Assembly: GCA_032622095.1 (NCBI GenBank)
Contig: CP136066.1
Location: forward strand, 189,586,816-189,650,815
Length of the DNA stretch: 64,000 nucleotides
Direction: 5' to 3'
Origin: Siphonodentalium dalli
Taxonomy: Eukaryota > Mollusca > Scaphopoda > Gadilida > Siphonodentaliidae
Shown here: piece after piece, positions 10,290 through 20,900 of the stretch
Numbering within the stretch: position 1 is the stretch's first letter
Layout of the letters: every line of letters starts with the position of its first letter
The notes under the pieces: model-generated
What the model was told of the DNA's origin: nothing
Database searches by the model: none
What the model saw: only the letters and a program-made list of their open reading frames with translations
Program-made: the position numbers and the translations under genes

Positions 10290-12050
10290 AATTAGGTATA
10301 TATTAATTTGATTTTGATGATAATCGACGAGAGTAGCCACTTCATATGGTACCACTCAGTTCCGCTAGAACGTTCTGTCCATTTCCATTCAAAAATATGG
10401 CCAGAATACCAAAAGTCGTTTTTGGAAAAGTTCCATTCTGCATCATTTAAAATGAATTTGTCATGAGAATTTGTGTCTAAAACACATAAGTGTGACACAT
10501 TTAAGACAGATCAAAACAACAAATATCTTTGATACCAAGATCTACTATATATTTTGAGAACTACGTATATGTGTGTGTATATATGTATATACTTTATAGA
10601 ATCGAAAACGGCTGCACCGATCGAGACCAAACTTTCCACCTAAGGGTAAAAACACACGGGAATGGTCGTCGCGGCATTTTGGAGAAGCTCCGAACACCCG
10701 TTCTCCTCCCAGTCACAAAATGACCGTCTTTGGCACTGTGGGGTTAATCGCGTTGATAGTTAAAGAGCGTTCGTATCCGCAGTGTTCTTGACAAAGAGCG
10801 TATGCGTGTAGTGTCATTCTTACGCCTGGGTCCGGACGTCAGCGTGACTGTATCCAGACATGAGCGTGTTGTGTGATTCTAACGTACTTAGGGCTTCCTA
10901 GGAACGGGGGAGATTTTCATCGGGTTAGTTTTTCCGCCCGAGGTGATCTTCACCTTGAAACGGGTACCCACAAATGATATATATGTGTGTGTCCTTTATA
11001 GACTCGATCCGATTGAGCTCAAACTTGCTACCTACGGGAAGTGTCATGGACGGGTTAAATTGTGACCCCGACCTGACCTTGACCTTGAAAATGATCAATT
11101 CAAGGTCAAATCTGGTCAAACTGGCGGATTTCGACGAAATTTTACACCTAGGTGCAGCATACGTGTCTCGGAAGCTGTTGCAATTGCTTTTTCGAACAAA
11201 GCCATGAGACGAACCACGCCAGTGGCGTGCAACCTGCTAGTATTATATATTTTACATGTCCAAATGGTCCAAATCTGAAAATTAAATGTTTGCCGATTTT
11301 TATGTCAAGTTTGTGACAGAAAAATCCAATATTTATGGTAATGTCAGTGGTACCAATATGAACACGTAACCAATGTGCATCAGAAATGTTAGACTTTAAT
11401 GTATATAAGACAGAATAGTCAATTATTGTATTCATCAACCACAAATTGTAAGCGATTAAATGACATGCTGGGGCAATATTTACAATTTTCCAGATTTTGG
11501 CCGCCGATTTGGCAGTCATTTTTTAGACAAAGTGAGAATTTTTGTTCCATTGAGTTGAAATATTCATTAGCAATGGTATGCCTCACTTACTGTGCACAGT
11601 TCTGTCCATTTCTTATTAAAATATGACTAGAATCCTAGCGGTGATTTTTGGTGAAATTTCATACCAAGTTATGTAAAAATCGAATTATTGAGGGATCGGA
11701 TTGCTTCTATGATCACTTAACATGAAAATACAAAATAAAGTCACATTTCCGAACCAGTTCCATACATCAGAAACTAATATAGAAGTTATTGGTGAAAAAA
11801 ATCCAAATTGTCCTCTTTCAGCTGCCATTTTGACGTCCAAATTGGACTGGGGGTTCCAATTTTACCAGAAGTATGTGATATTATATCTAGCACGGTCAAA
11901 CTTACTCCATATGCCTAATTTTAAATCGCATATTCCATGGTAAGAGTAATTGCGACATTTAATAAATTATATATTTCACGAAACGCTCCTTAAATTCGGG
12001 AAATTCCTTAAAAGGTGGATTAAAAGGGAACTGTTAATAAACTTAGTTGC
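10290..12050. repeat. right arm of the large inverted repeat
   Basis: Reverse-complement partner of 4440-6180 (blocks given there). It is interrupted at about 10530-11245 by a different element that ends GCTAGTATTATATAT. Confidence 0.75.
10530..11245. mobile_element. dispersed repeat with TCAAGGTCA sites, ending in CTAGT
   Basis: Begins in a TATATGTATATACTTTATAG context and ends AACCTGCTAGTATTATATAT. Inside are TGACCTTGA at 11074-11082 and overlapping at 11080-11088, then TCAAGGTCA at 11100-11108. The 14200-14470 and 26600-26800 repeats share the same core. A CTAG end next to T-rich target is compatible with a Helitron-type 3' end, but no hairpin was verified. Confidence 0.6.
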
Positions 12051-13532
12051 TCAGTAAAATGAACTATACCAGCGTCATAACGTAGAATTAAGGTTACTAA
12101 AACGAATCATATTCGAAAACACCAACTTATAGCGTAAACATTGAGTTTTAATGCATTTTTGACGTCGAAAATTCGTAAGCTAAAACTCAAAAGCCACTCG
12201 CCAGTTTTATGTGCACAAAGAAGCATGACGTCAACGTGGGACCGCAGTTTTTTTCTGGTCAGGGAAAAAGACGTAAACAAGACCACGTGTTTCTCCTTTG
12301 TTTTGTTATTAATGGCGACTTACGATACAAATCTACCATTTTCAACAATTTAGACATTTAGAAACGGTATTGATGACTGAACTGTGTAATCATATAATAT
12401 CATGGAGTTGTGCAAGACTGTACTTTGGACGCTGTTTTGAGAATTTTCGATGAATACTGTGAATTGGATTTTCGATTCTGGAGGTTGACGTTTCGCAATT
12501 GACAACAACAAATTGACACTGACAGGTCACTTTTGAAAGTCAGATTTATGTTTTAGAGGAATTGTTATCAACCAAGAGTCAAAATTATTGGACTGTAATG
12601 CGCATAGAACAGTCGTCTGCAGTTTTCAACACATTCTTGGTGGAAAAAGATTCTAAAACTACGAATCAATTTGGGAAGTAAATCACCTATTTTCAATGGT
12701 TTTTTTCATATGGTAATCCGACGTGGGCCGTTTTCAACAATGCTAGCAAGGAGCTGATGCTGAACTCTTCCAATTTGATGATTATTTATTATAATTAATA
12801 AATATTTTTTTAAATCATTTTGCTTGTATATATTCTCCAAAATCAGTTGGACAAGTGTAGATGAACAACCGATAAACAATAATAGCCTGATCGAGTTAAA
12901 ATAGAATCATTGATCGGTCTTCCTGGCACATTGCTCACTGTTGTATTGTAAGAGGGGGACCTCTACATTTCTTGAGCATTGAAATTCCGTTTGTTTGAGA
13001 ATTTGTAGATGTCTATATCGAATATTCTCAGTAGATAATTATTCTGTTTGTTTCAAAAGAAATCAGAATAAATTGTTTGTGTTTGCAAGTATTGGTTGAA
13101 AGATAATTATAGAACAGTTTAGATTGAATCCCCTCGTACCAGATGCATGCTGACTGTGTAAGACCGATCGGTCTATTTAAGCCCATCCGGGCTATTATAG
13201 ATCGCTCGGCGATTCACCCAGGATGGCTCAAACGATGTTTCCTAGCAAATTCCTACCATGGCCGGTTTATACCCTTAATTTGAACCACACAGTTGATTGT
13301 TTCGTACCATATTTTTTGTCATTTCACACCATATACATTTGTATGTTTCGTTGGTTCTCACAAATGATGATTGGCCATGCGTATGCAGCGTACCATGCGA
13401 AAAAATATTTTAATTTTGTTAACTTAATGAAAGCGAACATATCTATGATTTAATGTTAATGATGACAACCCGACGATTTCATGTAAACATATTTTTTTCT
13501 TTTTTTTTGCGAATTTTTGGCAACAAAGTTAA
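12051..13532. other. stretch without recognised gene
   Basis: AT-rich DNA, with a short GATCGGTCTAT/GATCGCTCGGCGA-rich patch near 13160-13220. I see no exon with usable splice borders. Confidence 0.5.
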
Positions 13533-13957
13533 AGATACATAATCTGAATTAACGCTTGCATATTACTATTTCCTTGGCTTCGGGTGTCAAAGCTCAGAGT
13601 GATCAGATACCGATTTTTAAAATTTATTATTTTTCACCATCGATAAATTTTTTTTAGTGGCCCAGTAAAAAGTCGACGAGAAGACGATCTCGGACAAATT
13701 GCGGATGAAGATGGATAACTCTAAAAGCAAGTGGCTTTTTTGTGTCAGCTATTTGACAACCGGCATAATTTTGTTGAACAAAATGTTTATAAATAACAGG
13801 TTTTTTGGGCAATTGTTTACTATAATACTATTGTTGACTGGTTAGCATTATTGTTGGGCCATTAATCGATTCTGATAACCGAAACGGCATTTCAAAAAAT
13901 GTTGTTGTTGGAATCTGATGATATCATATAGGAACCATCGAATCGGTTTGAGTACCT
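13533..13957. mobile_element. TTAA-flanked MITE of the AGGTACTCAA family, copy 1
   Basis: Bounded by TTAA at 13529-13532 and 13958-13961. Left end AGATACATAATCTG and right end GGTTTGAGTACCT are imperfect inverted ends. The interior shares TGGCCCAGTAAAA, GTCGACGAGAAGA and AGATGGATAACTCTAAAA with the copies at 32361, 34990, 22049, 57704 and 60195. No transposase is present. Confidence 0.82.
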
Positions 13958-14129
13958 TTAATGTTATTTCAAAAAAATAATACGGGTATGAAACATCTCT
14001 ATGTCATACTTCCATGGCACGAAATGTCCAGCAACCTATTGGCTGTTCGGTCCATTGCACATTATAATTTATTTCCAAATGAAGGTAATACTAAATATTA
14101 AAGCAGCGTTTAGTGTCAAGTTCAATCTT

Positions 14130-14470
14130 GAACTAATTGTAATTGGGTCAATTCAAGGTCAAATCGCGAATTTTGATACATAGGGTTACGTTTGTCCACT
14201 GAGTGTTTTGGACGGGTCAAATCGTGACCCCGACCTGACCTTGACCTTCAAAATTATCAATTCAAGGTCAAATCGGGTAAAACCGGATGGATTTCGACGG
14301 GTACTTTTGTCTGGTACTTTTGTCCGGGCAGTGTTTTGGACGGGTCAAATCGTGACCCGACCTGACCTTGACCTTCAAAATGGACAATTCAAGGTCAAAT
14401 CGCGCAATTCGCCGAAAAGCAGAGGGGAAACAGCCCGGACGAAGTCGGGTCCACCAGCTAGTATTATATA
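14130..14470. mobile_element. dispersed repeat with two tandem ERR/NR5A-type palindromic modules
   Basis: Two modules of about 125 bp repeat GGACGGGTCAAATCGTGACC, then CGACCTGACCTTGACCTTC and AATTCAAGGTCAAATCG. TCAAGGTCA or its complement occurs at 14153-14161, 14236-14244, 14262-14270, 14363-14371 and 14389-14397. The element ends CACCAGCTAGTATTATATAT, as the 10530-11245 copy does. Confidence 0.72.
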
Positions 14471-14665
14471 TAATGTAAATATTATATGAGTTATACCATT
14501 TTAGAAAACATATTCCTAAATGTATTAGCATTATTTGTATTTATTATTAATATCATATAATATGATGAACTCATGTTGCATGTTGCAACTTAGATGTTGA
14601 CTTTGCTAATAAACCATCATAAATGACCCTTTGATATCTACCGCAGTTAACATAACTCCAAAACA

Positions 14666-15202
14666 TCACATTCTTGTATATATCAGCATATATAATGGTA
14701 GTCTCCCACATTCCCCGTACAATATATAATTTTGGGTTGATGGTCTAAGTTTGAGGACGTGTTTAAGAAATGTACGGTGGACTTTTTCCAAAACATCATT
14801 GTTGCCAAAATCCCATACTTCACAATCATATAGCAATATCGGCGTAACATGTAAATCGAACAGGTTAAGTTGATTTTTAACAGAAATGAAGTGTTTGCGT
14901 GATATCCCGATTATGGAGTACATGGATCGCGTGACTTTTTCTGTTATCGCAAAGCAGCGGGATTTACAAATTATTATGCCAATATAATTAAAGTTGTTAA
15001 CGGTATCGATTTTCTTCCCTTTAAAGAGGAACGAGATTTTGGATAAACTCGTTTTAGATAAATTTAGAAGTTCCGTTTTATCAACATTGACTGTGAACTT
15101 CCATTGACTAGAAAGATTTAGATCGTTTGGTACTGTTAGGCAGAGATAACAGGCATGGGAGGGTACATGTATGTAAATGATACTAAGGATAGGTTCACAC
15201 AC
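14666..15202 (-). pseudogene. non-LTR reverse transcriptase C-terminal half (inverted part of a LINE)
   Basis: Translated on the minus strand it shows the post-catalytic region common in animal LINE proteins: SQWKFTVNVDKTELLNLSK, NFNYIGI, LFDLHVTPILLYDCEVWDFG, LEKVHRTFLKHVL and YGECGRLPLYMLI, ending TRM before a stop. The polymerase core and its YADD/FADD box are missing. The next residues of the same protein family continue on the plus strand from about 15451 (TRMFKYWCKV), so this and the 15420-15921 fragment look like one element split by an inversion. It is non-functional. Confidence 0.85.
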
Positions 15203-15419
15203 ATTTAATATATATTGGGTTCAAAAGTTATGGAAGGGATCTGGGTATTTTGTGCTGCTTATTTTTTGCAGTACATGGGGTATAGTTGTGGAAATGCAGG
15301 ATTTTTTTTTTTTAAATACCGCAAAGGGTGTTCTTGTTGTCATCGAATGGTGTATCAGATGACGTTCTAATGGGAAATTGACCGCTTGAAGTTCAAATAT
15401 ACATAGACCATCGTCGGTG

Positions 15420-15921
15420 TCATTTACAGTTAACTCTGTCGGCTTTGGAAACCAGAATGTTCAAATACTGGTGCAAAGTCACAAATAGCGAACCTGAAAG
15501 ATTCCCTAAAATTCTACTGAATTTAACGCAGTCAACGATATGCGATGACGGAAAAGATGAAAATATTTCCCCCTGGTTGAGTTGTATCCACGAGTTATTA
15601 GACAAATGTAATCAACCGGATATATGGTGCGCATGTCATGCCACCAACGTAGATCAGCTAGTATCATATCTAAAATGTTGCCTTATTTCCGAACAAAGAG
15701 ATTATTGGGAACATGATATGAACAACACAAGTCGTGGTAATATATACCGAATTTTCAAACACGACTTTGATTTTGAACCTTATCTTGATGTACTTAGCGA
15801 CCAAAACCGAACACTGTTATGCAATTCCGAACTAGTAACCACAAGTTACCAATATAAACGGGACGGTGGAACAATACCGACCGTGTTGATCGCACTTGCG
15901 TATTATGCGATGCAAGGGTAA
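15420..15921 (+). pseudogene. C-terminal end of the same LINE protein, in opposite orientation
   Basis: An open frame ending at 15921 contains ETRMFKYWCKVTN, SPWLSCIHELLDKCNQPDIW and further polar sequence. In LINE proteins of this group RMxxYWxK directly follows the GECGRLPL segment, which here sits at the far end of the minus-strand fragment 14666-15202. The apparent start codon is only a TTG, so no independent start is supported. Both fragments fit one reading frame cut at TRM, with AGAATGT shared at both breakpoints. Confidence 0.75.
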
Positions 15922-16187
15922 TTGGTGACGAATTTCACTACCTTCTCGTGTGTAAAAAAAATGACTAATGCCCGGCGCAGATTGTTACCAATGTTAACTG
16001 GTCGACGTCCTAATACAATATTGATGAGTGATTAACTCAATGATGACAACGTAACACATCTCCGCAAGTTGTGCGAATTTATTAAGCTTGTAAATCGAGA
16101 AATGACCGAATAACTCAGCTAGTTAATAGGTCTAACCAGCAATATCACAATTTGTGCAAGAACAGAACCGATATACGTATACACATA
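15922..16187. other. short spacer, no gene seen
   Basis: 3' flank of the LINE fragment; may hold its untranslated tail, but no poly-A or microsatellite end is obvious. Confidence 0.4.
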
Positions 16188-16193
16188 GTTATT

Positions 16194-16495
16194 TATGGAA
16201 TCCTATTAGGGCCACTTCCTAATGGCGCTTTCGGCGCGCGCCTAAAGCGACAAAAAGTGCGCCATTAGTAACGCGCCGAAAGCGACAAAATGTGCGCTAA
16301 TATCGCACATTTTGTCGCTTTCGGCGTGCGCTCCGAAAGCGACAAAAAGTGCGCCGGAAGCGACAAATAGTGCGCCGTAACGGCGCACTTTTTGTCGCTT
16401 TCGGCGTTTTCGGCGCGTTACTAATGGCGCACTTTTTGTCGCTTTCGGCGCGCGCCGAAAGCGCCATTAGGAAGTGGCCCTAATAGGATTCCATA
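16194..16495. mobile_element. 302-bp GC-rich foldback element with 49-bp perfect inverted ends
   Basis: Both ends read TATGGAATCCTATTAGGGCC inward, and the identity continues to 49 bp. GTTATT stands directly outside each end (16188-16193 and 16496-16501), a probable 6-bp target duplication. The inside is built of alternating direct and inverted copies of GCGACAAAAAGTGCGCC with CGAAAGC/GCTTTCG joints, so nearly the whole element can fold on itself. It is much more GC-rich than its surroundings. No ORF. Confidence 0.9.
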
Positions 16496-16501
16496 GTTAT
16501 T

Positions 16502-17193
16502 AATATATATTGATAAATTTGTATATGTAAGCATATACAATGAATCTATTTACTTATACATGTTCGGGCTCATATATATATATATATATATTTACAATCT
16601 TGATATACATGATACAGTGTTACATATAAGTATCGATGACGGGTATGCAATGTTTACATGTAATACAACATTTGTCAACCGGAAGTTCACACATACCTGT
16701 GTACATATTGTATATATAAACATTTAACTATTATTATATCCATACCAATGTTATGTATTGGATTACGAGAAATAAACTGATTGATTGAAAATAATTAGTT
16801 GTTTATAAGATGTGAGAGAGAACATTGCAAAAACACCGAGGATGAGCGTGTGCGGAGCAGATATAGAGTTATAGCTCTTATAACACTCAAAATATGAGAA
16901 GAAATCTACACTGTAAACATAATTAGATGCCCTGTCGCACTGAATAATCTGGCGACCACACATGAGGCAGTTTTAGAATGAAAGCGAATCAACGTCTATC
17001 AAAAGTTGCGGGTATTCGAAGTATATTAATAATTGTATATTTTTAAAAATATTTTATTGAGAAAAAAGAATAACAGGCGATGAAACGACAAAATGCATGT
17101 ACACATTAATTCTCTCAATCCAGGACATGGAGGGGCGTAACTCTTTTATGCCATGGCCTACTTGTCTACTTGTGACATGCGAGTAGGGAATAT
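16502..17193. other. 3' flank of the receptor gene, no gene seen
   Basis: Contains a TA microsatellite near 16575-16592. AATAAA on the minus strand occurs at 17053-17058, and a TAATAAA near 17223-17229; both lie downstream of the receptor stop codon and could serve for polyadenylation. Confidence 0.4.
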
Positions 17194-17475
17194 TTATAGG
17201 CACATATCGTGTTCGGGTATTTTTTTATTATTAACAATGATTAACTTGGGAGACATTTTTCCGCACATAGGAAATAGTCTTATATTAAAACAGGTAAAGT
17301 GGTCAATGATGTGTTCTATTTCTGTTTTTGGAGAATCAGATTTCCAACCACTAAGTGCAGCTTTAATTATCGAGGGTAAGCATTTACCATAAACAATGGA
17401 ATTAGTGAAGTTTGGCCCTATATATGTGTATTGTAAGTATTTGTTCGCCAGCAATCTGGGAACTACAATTCTCAC
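17194..17475 (-). other. unrecognised 93-codon ORF next to the receptor 3' end
   Basis: The minus-strand frame reads RIVVPRLLANKYLQYTYIG, then FTNSIVYGKCLPSIIKAALSG and ALSGWKSDSPKTEIEHIID. It has protein-like composition and no low-complexity bias. I do not recognise the family. It starts about 135 bases past the receptor stop and could be an old mobile-element coding fragment inside the 3' untranslated region. No start or splice border is convincing. Confidence 0.3.
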
Positions 17476-17610
17476 ATCATTGACGTTTCGGACTGTGGCT
17501 TAAAATTATGTGATGTGGATAAAGAAAACAAACATCGCCTATTATCCCGACTTCAACGGAACGCACAGCAGATCCAATGCAGGCGACTCGTCGAAACGCT
17601 CTTCATGTAT

Positions 17611-17951
17611 TTAGTAATTTGCATACAATATCGAGAGAAACGTAATAGTGAAGATAGTGTTCAAGAGAAAGAAAAATCTGAATTGCACAACATCGAGGAC
17701 CACTGCCAGTCTCTGCCAGGACATTTCTGTGTCATCACGTGACCCACCCTCGTCCAATGAGGATTGAGTATCGTCTGACTTTGCACTATGTGGCTCAACT
17801 TTATTCGTTGTGAACGTAACTGCTTCCAAAACCTTCGTGAGTTTGACCTTCCAGCCTTTCATCGCGCCTTTCCGATTGTAGAATTCAATATTTTCCATGG
17901 AGCCGACTATACAACAGAATCCTGTGGCTGTAACCGCAATCACCTGATAAC
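17611..17951 (-). CDS. receptor coding exon 7 (TM3, cytoplasmic loop, TM4, stop)
   Basis: Acceptor TTTAAATTTCAG; phase 1 in. The 112 codons cover TM3 (YQVIAVTATGFCCIVGS), a loop of about 70 residues rich in Ser, Asp and Lys, RLAVVLDVVQF and TM4 (FFFLLNTIFTITFLSIL), ending LYANY and TAG. TM3 is unusually poor in hydrophobic residues. Confidence 0.9.
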
Positions 17952-20900
17952 CTGAAATTTAAATGCCCACTTAATTTTCGAATCTCCGATTATTTGTTTT
18001 ATAGTGACTTGATATACGGTTTTAATAACAATCTATGTCATAAAATATGATTAGAATACTATAATTCATCACTATTTGAAACAGCTGTGTCTCAGAAGAT
18101 GCCCACAGAGAAATAGAAAACTGCTGAAGACTTCCCCCTGCTGGCACACAGAATACAACAGAATTCAAACTTTTTCAATGAAAGGGGAAGAACTCTATCT
18201 TCAATATATATAGTTATTCCTCCTGCATTGAAAATAATACTGATGTTTACTTCAATCTTGATGACAAAACGCATTGGTAACTCAACAAAAACAACTGGTC
18301 CACATTTTATTACACCGGATAAGTTGACAATACAATGTTTTGGAGCTTCCTCTTTCAAATGGTATATATTATTATCCATCCCTTAACTAACACCATTTCC
18401 GATTGGGCAAAAGCCGCCACGTGATAGTCCTGGAAAAAGTCATATTGGACTCCCGAAAGTCATATTGGACTCCCGACTGTACAATATGACATCTCATATT
18501 GGACTCCATGACGTCACGAATTAACTCTATTGCGAAATGAATCGGTGAAATTGTGATGCGCGCGCAACATTGATGTATTTTAGCAGACGTTTCACTTCCG
18601 CATTGAGTTTTGTTCTCACTTCCGTGTTTACTTTTCCAAATCATGCTTTCTGATGATCAATATACGGTACAGGCTTTTATAGAGAATTAAGTGCCGACAA
18701 ATACCAAAAATAACCACAAAAGTTTTATTTCCAAAATTTGGATAAACATACAGATGGATAATAAAAATGTCATTATACAATGTTGTGTACAGTATGAGTT
18801 TTTCTTGTACTCGTCCAGGTTGTGGTGAAAAGTCATATTGGACTCGACACTGGCGTGTCTCGTCCAATATGACTTTTCACCACAACCTGGACTCGTACAA
18901 GAAAAACACATACTGTACACAACATTGTATAATAACTTTATAATATGGCATACATCTTATATAAAGTAATCTGGGGGTTCATGGTATATAATATGGCATA
19001 CATCTTATATAAAGTAATCTGGGGGTTCATGGTATATAATATGGCATACATCTTATATAAAGTAATCTGGGGGTTCATGGTATATAATATGGCATACATC
19101 TTATATAAAGTAATCTGGGGGTTCATGGTATATAATATGGCATACATCTTATATAAAGTAATCTGGGGGTTCATGGTATATAATATGGCATACATCTTAT
19201 ATAAAGTAATCTGGGGGTTCGAAAATTAAGCGGGCCTTTAAACCATTTTTCACCAAACGGATTCTCATATCAGCTATTATCTATCTGGATGGACATTCAT
19301 GACACAAAAGAAGACGACAGATAGACATATATTTACATACTAAGTGTTGTCATCACTAAATCCAGCATTCTGATTGGTCGGCGCCCACGTGGCTAGTTGC
19401 AGTTATTTATCGGTGAATGCGCAACGCCTTATAACACCAAGCTCATAACACCATCGATACGTCATTGGGTTTGGAAAGACGAACGCGTAATGTTTTGGGC
19501 GCATTTGGACTCGCGCAGGATTGACTTAATACATCATCGGGTTTCAATATGAAGAGAAATTGTTCCTATTAACTTTTGCCAAGGGTGCTATTGGGTATTT
19601 TGGGCTGTTTTTGTCACGATACACTTTTCGATTTAAATACATTTACAAAAGTGGCCTTTTCGCTAAATGTATATAAATATAAGGATTAACTGGCATGTGG
19701 ACTATTTTTATGGAGATGTAACCGTGAGGTAAGTGGTCATAACTTGTATGTAAAACCCTTCGGGTTTTACACAAGTTATGTCCACTTACCTCACGGTTAC
19801 ATCTCCATAAAAACAGTCCACATGACAGTTAATCCTTATATAACACAAGTGCAGATAGATATATAGTCTTCGCTGTGAAACGTTCAGATAATAAGTTGAA
19901 CAACCGGCATTTTAACTCGTTCTATACCAAAGCATCATTGACGAGTAGTTATCTCATACGAAATGTTCAGATAAAATATTTAACCCTTTTCATACTAATG
20001 CATCATTGATGAGTGGTTATCTCATAGGAAATGTTCAGGTGATAAGTTCAACAAAGGACCATTGTTGAACTTATTATCTAAACATTTTCTTCAATAAATT
20101 AAATATGACTCCTTCTGTACTTTTATTTATCTGTCGTGTGTTTATATTACCTGTGCATCCCTGAAAATCAATAATCGACTATTCCCATGTACACATTTAT
20201 GTATGAGCATATCGTCTGTCTATATACCGTAATATACGGTACGTTAATAGTGAGCGATAAGCAAAACACTCAACACCGTGGCGATTTTAGGATTTTTTAG
20301 GAGGGTGATTCACGGTAACCCATTAAACATCTAAATCTTGAGATGCGAAGATTAGCGAACGCTATATCGGTATGTTTCAAACAACTTGGTGGCAGTTCTG
20401 ACCAAAGTTCAAATAGTGGGGTTTCCCTGAATTAATTGTTTTGCTTATCGCATACTATTTACGTACTGCTTGTTTACATAACATGGCGTTTGTCTACATA
20501 ACAAAACATGGCAATAACATGATATGTACGTGATATTTATGATTGGTATACGAACAATGTTTGTCTATAATATAATATTATTTCTGTTTATGGCGGTTTT
20601 AACGGATGTGACTATTTTAACAGCAGTACCCACCGCCAACGCTTATCTATCTTTAATGGGGTATTTTGCGAAAGGTGCACTCTTATGACTAAGGTGTAGA
20701 AACGATTACACATGGAATGTGTAAACACGATTAATACACACACCAATGTGTAGTTTCACATATAACTACATGGACCAAGGGCCGTTCTATACATATTGTG
20801 TATATTTTGTTACACACAATTGTGTAAGAACGTAGAGCATGCGCATTTCGGTACGTTCAGATTCATATCTGCTGTTGCATGACGGCCATATTGTTTGAGA

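Noticed and set aside
5520-18520. TGACGTCA (CRE-like) sites near 5525 and 18509 as promoters
   Set aside because: Both belong to the same dispersed repeat and no gene start lies beside them.
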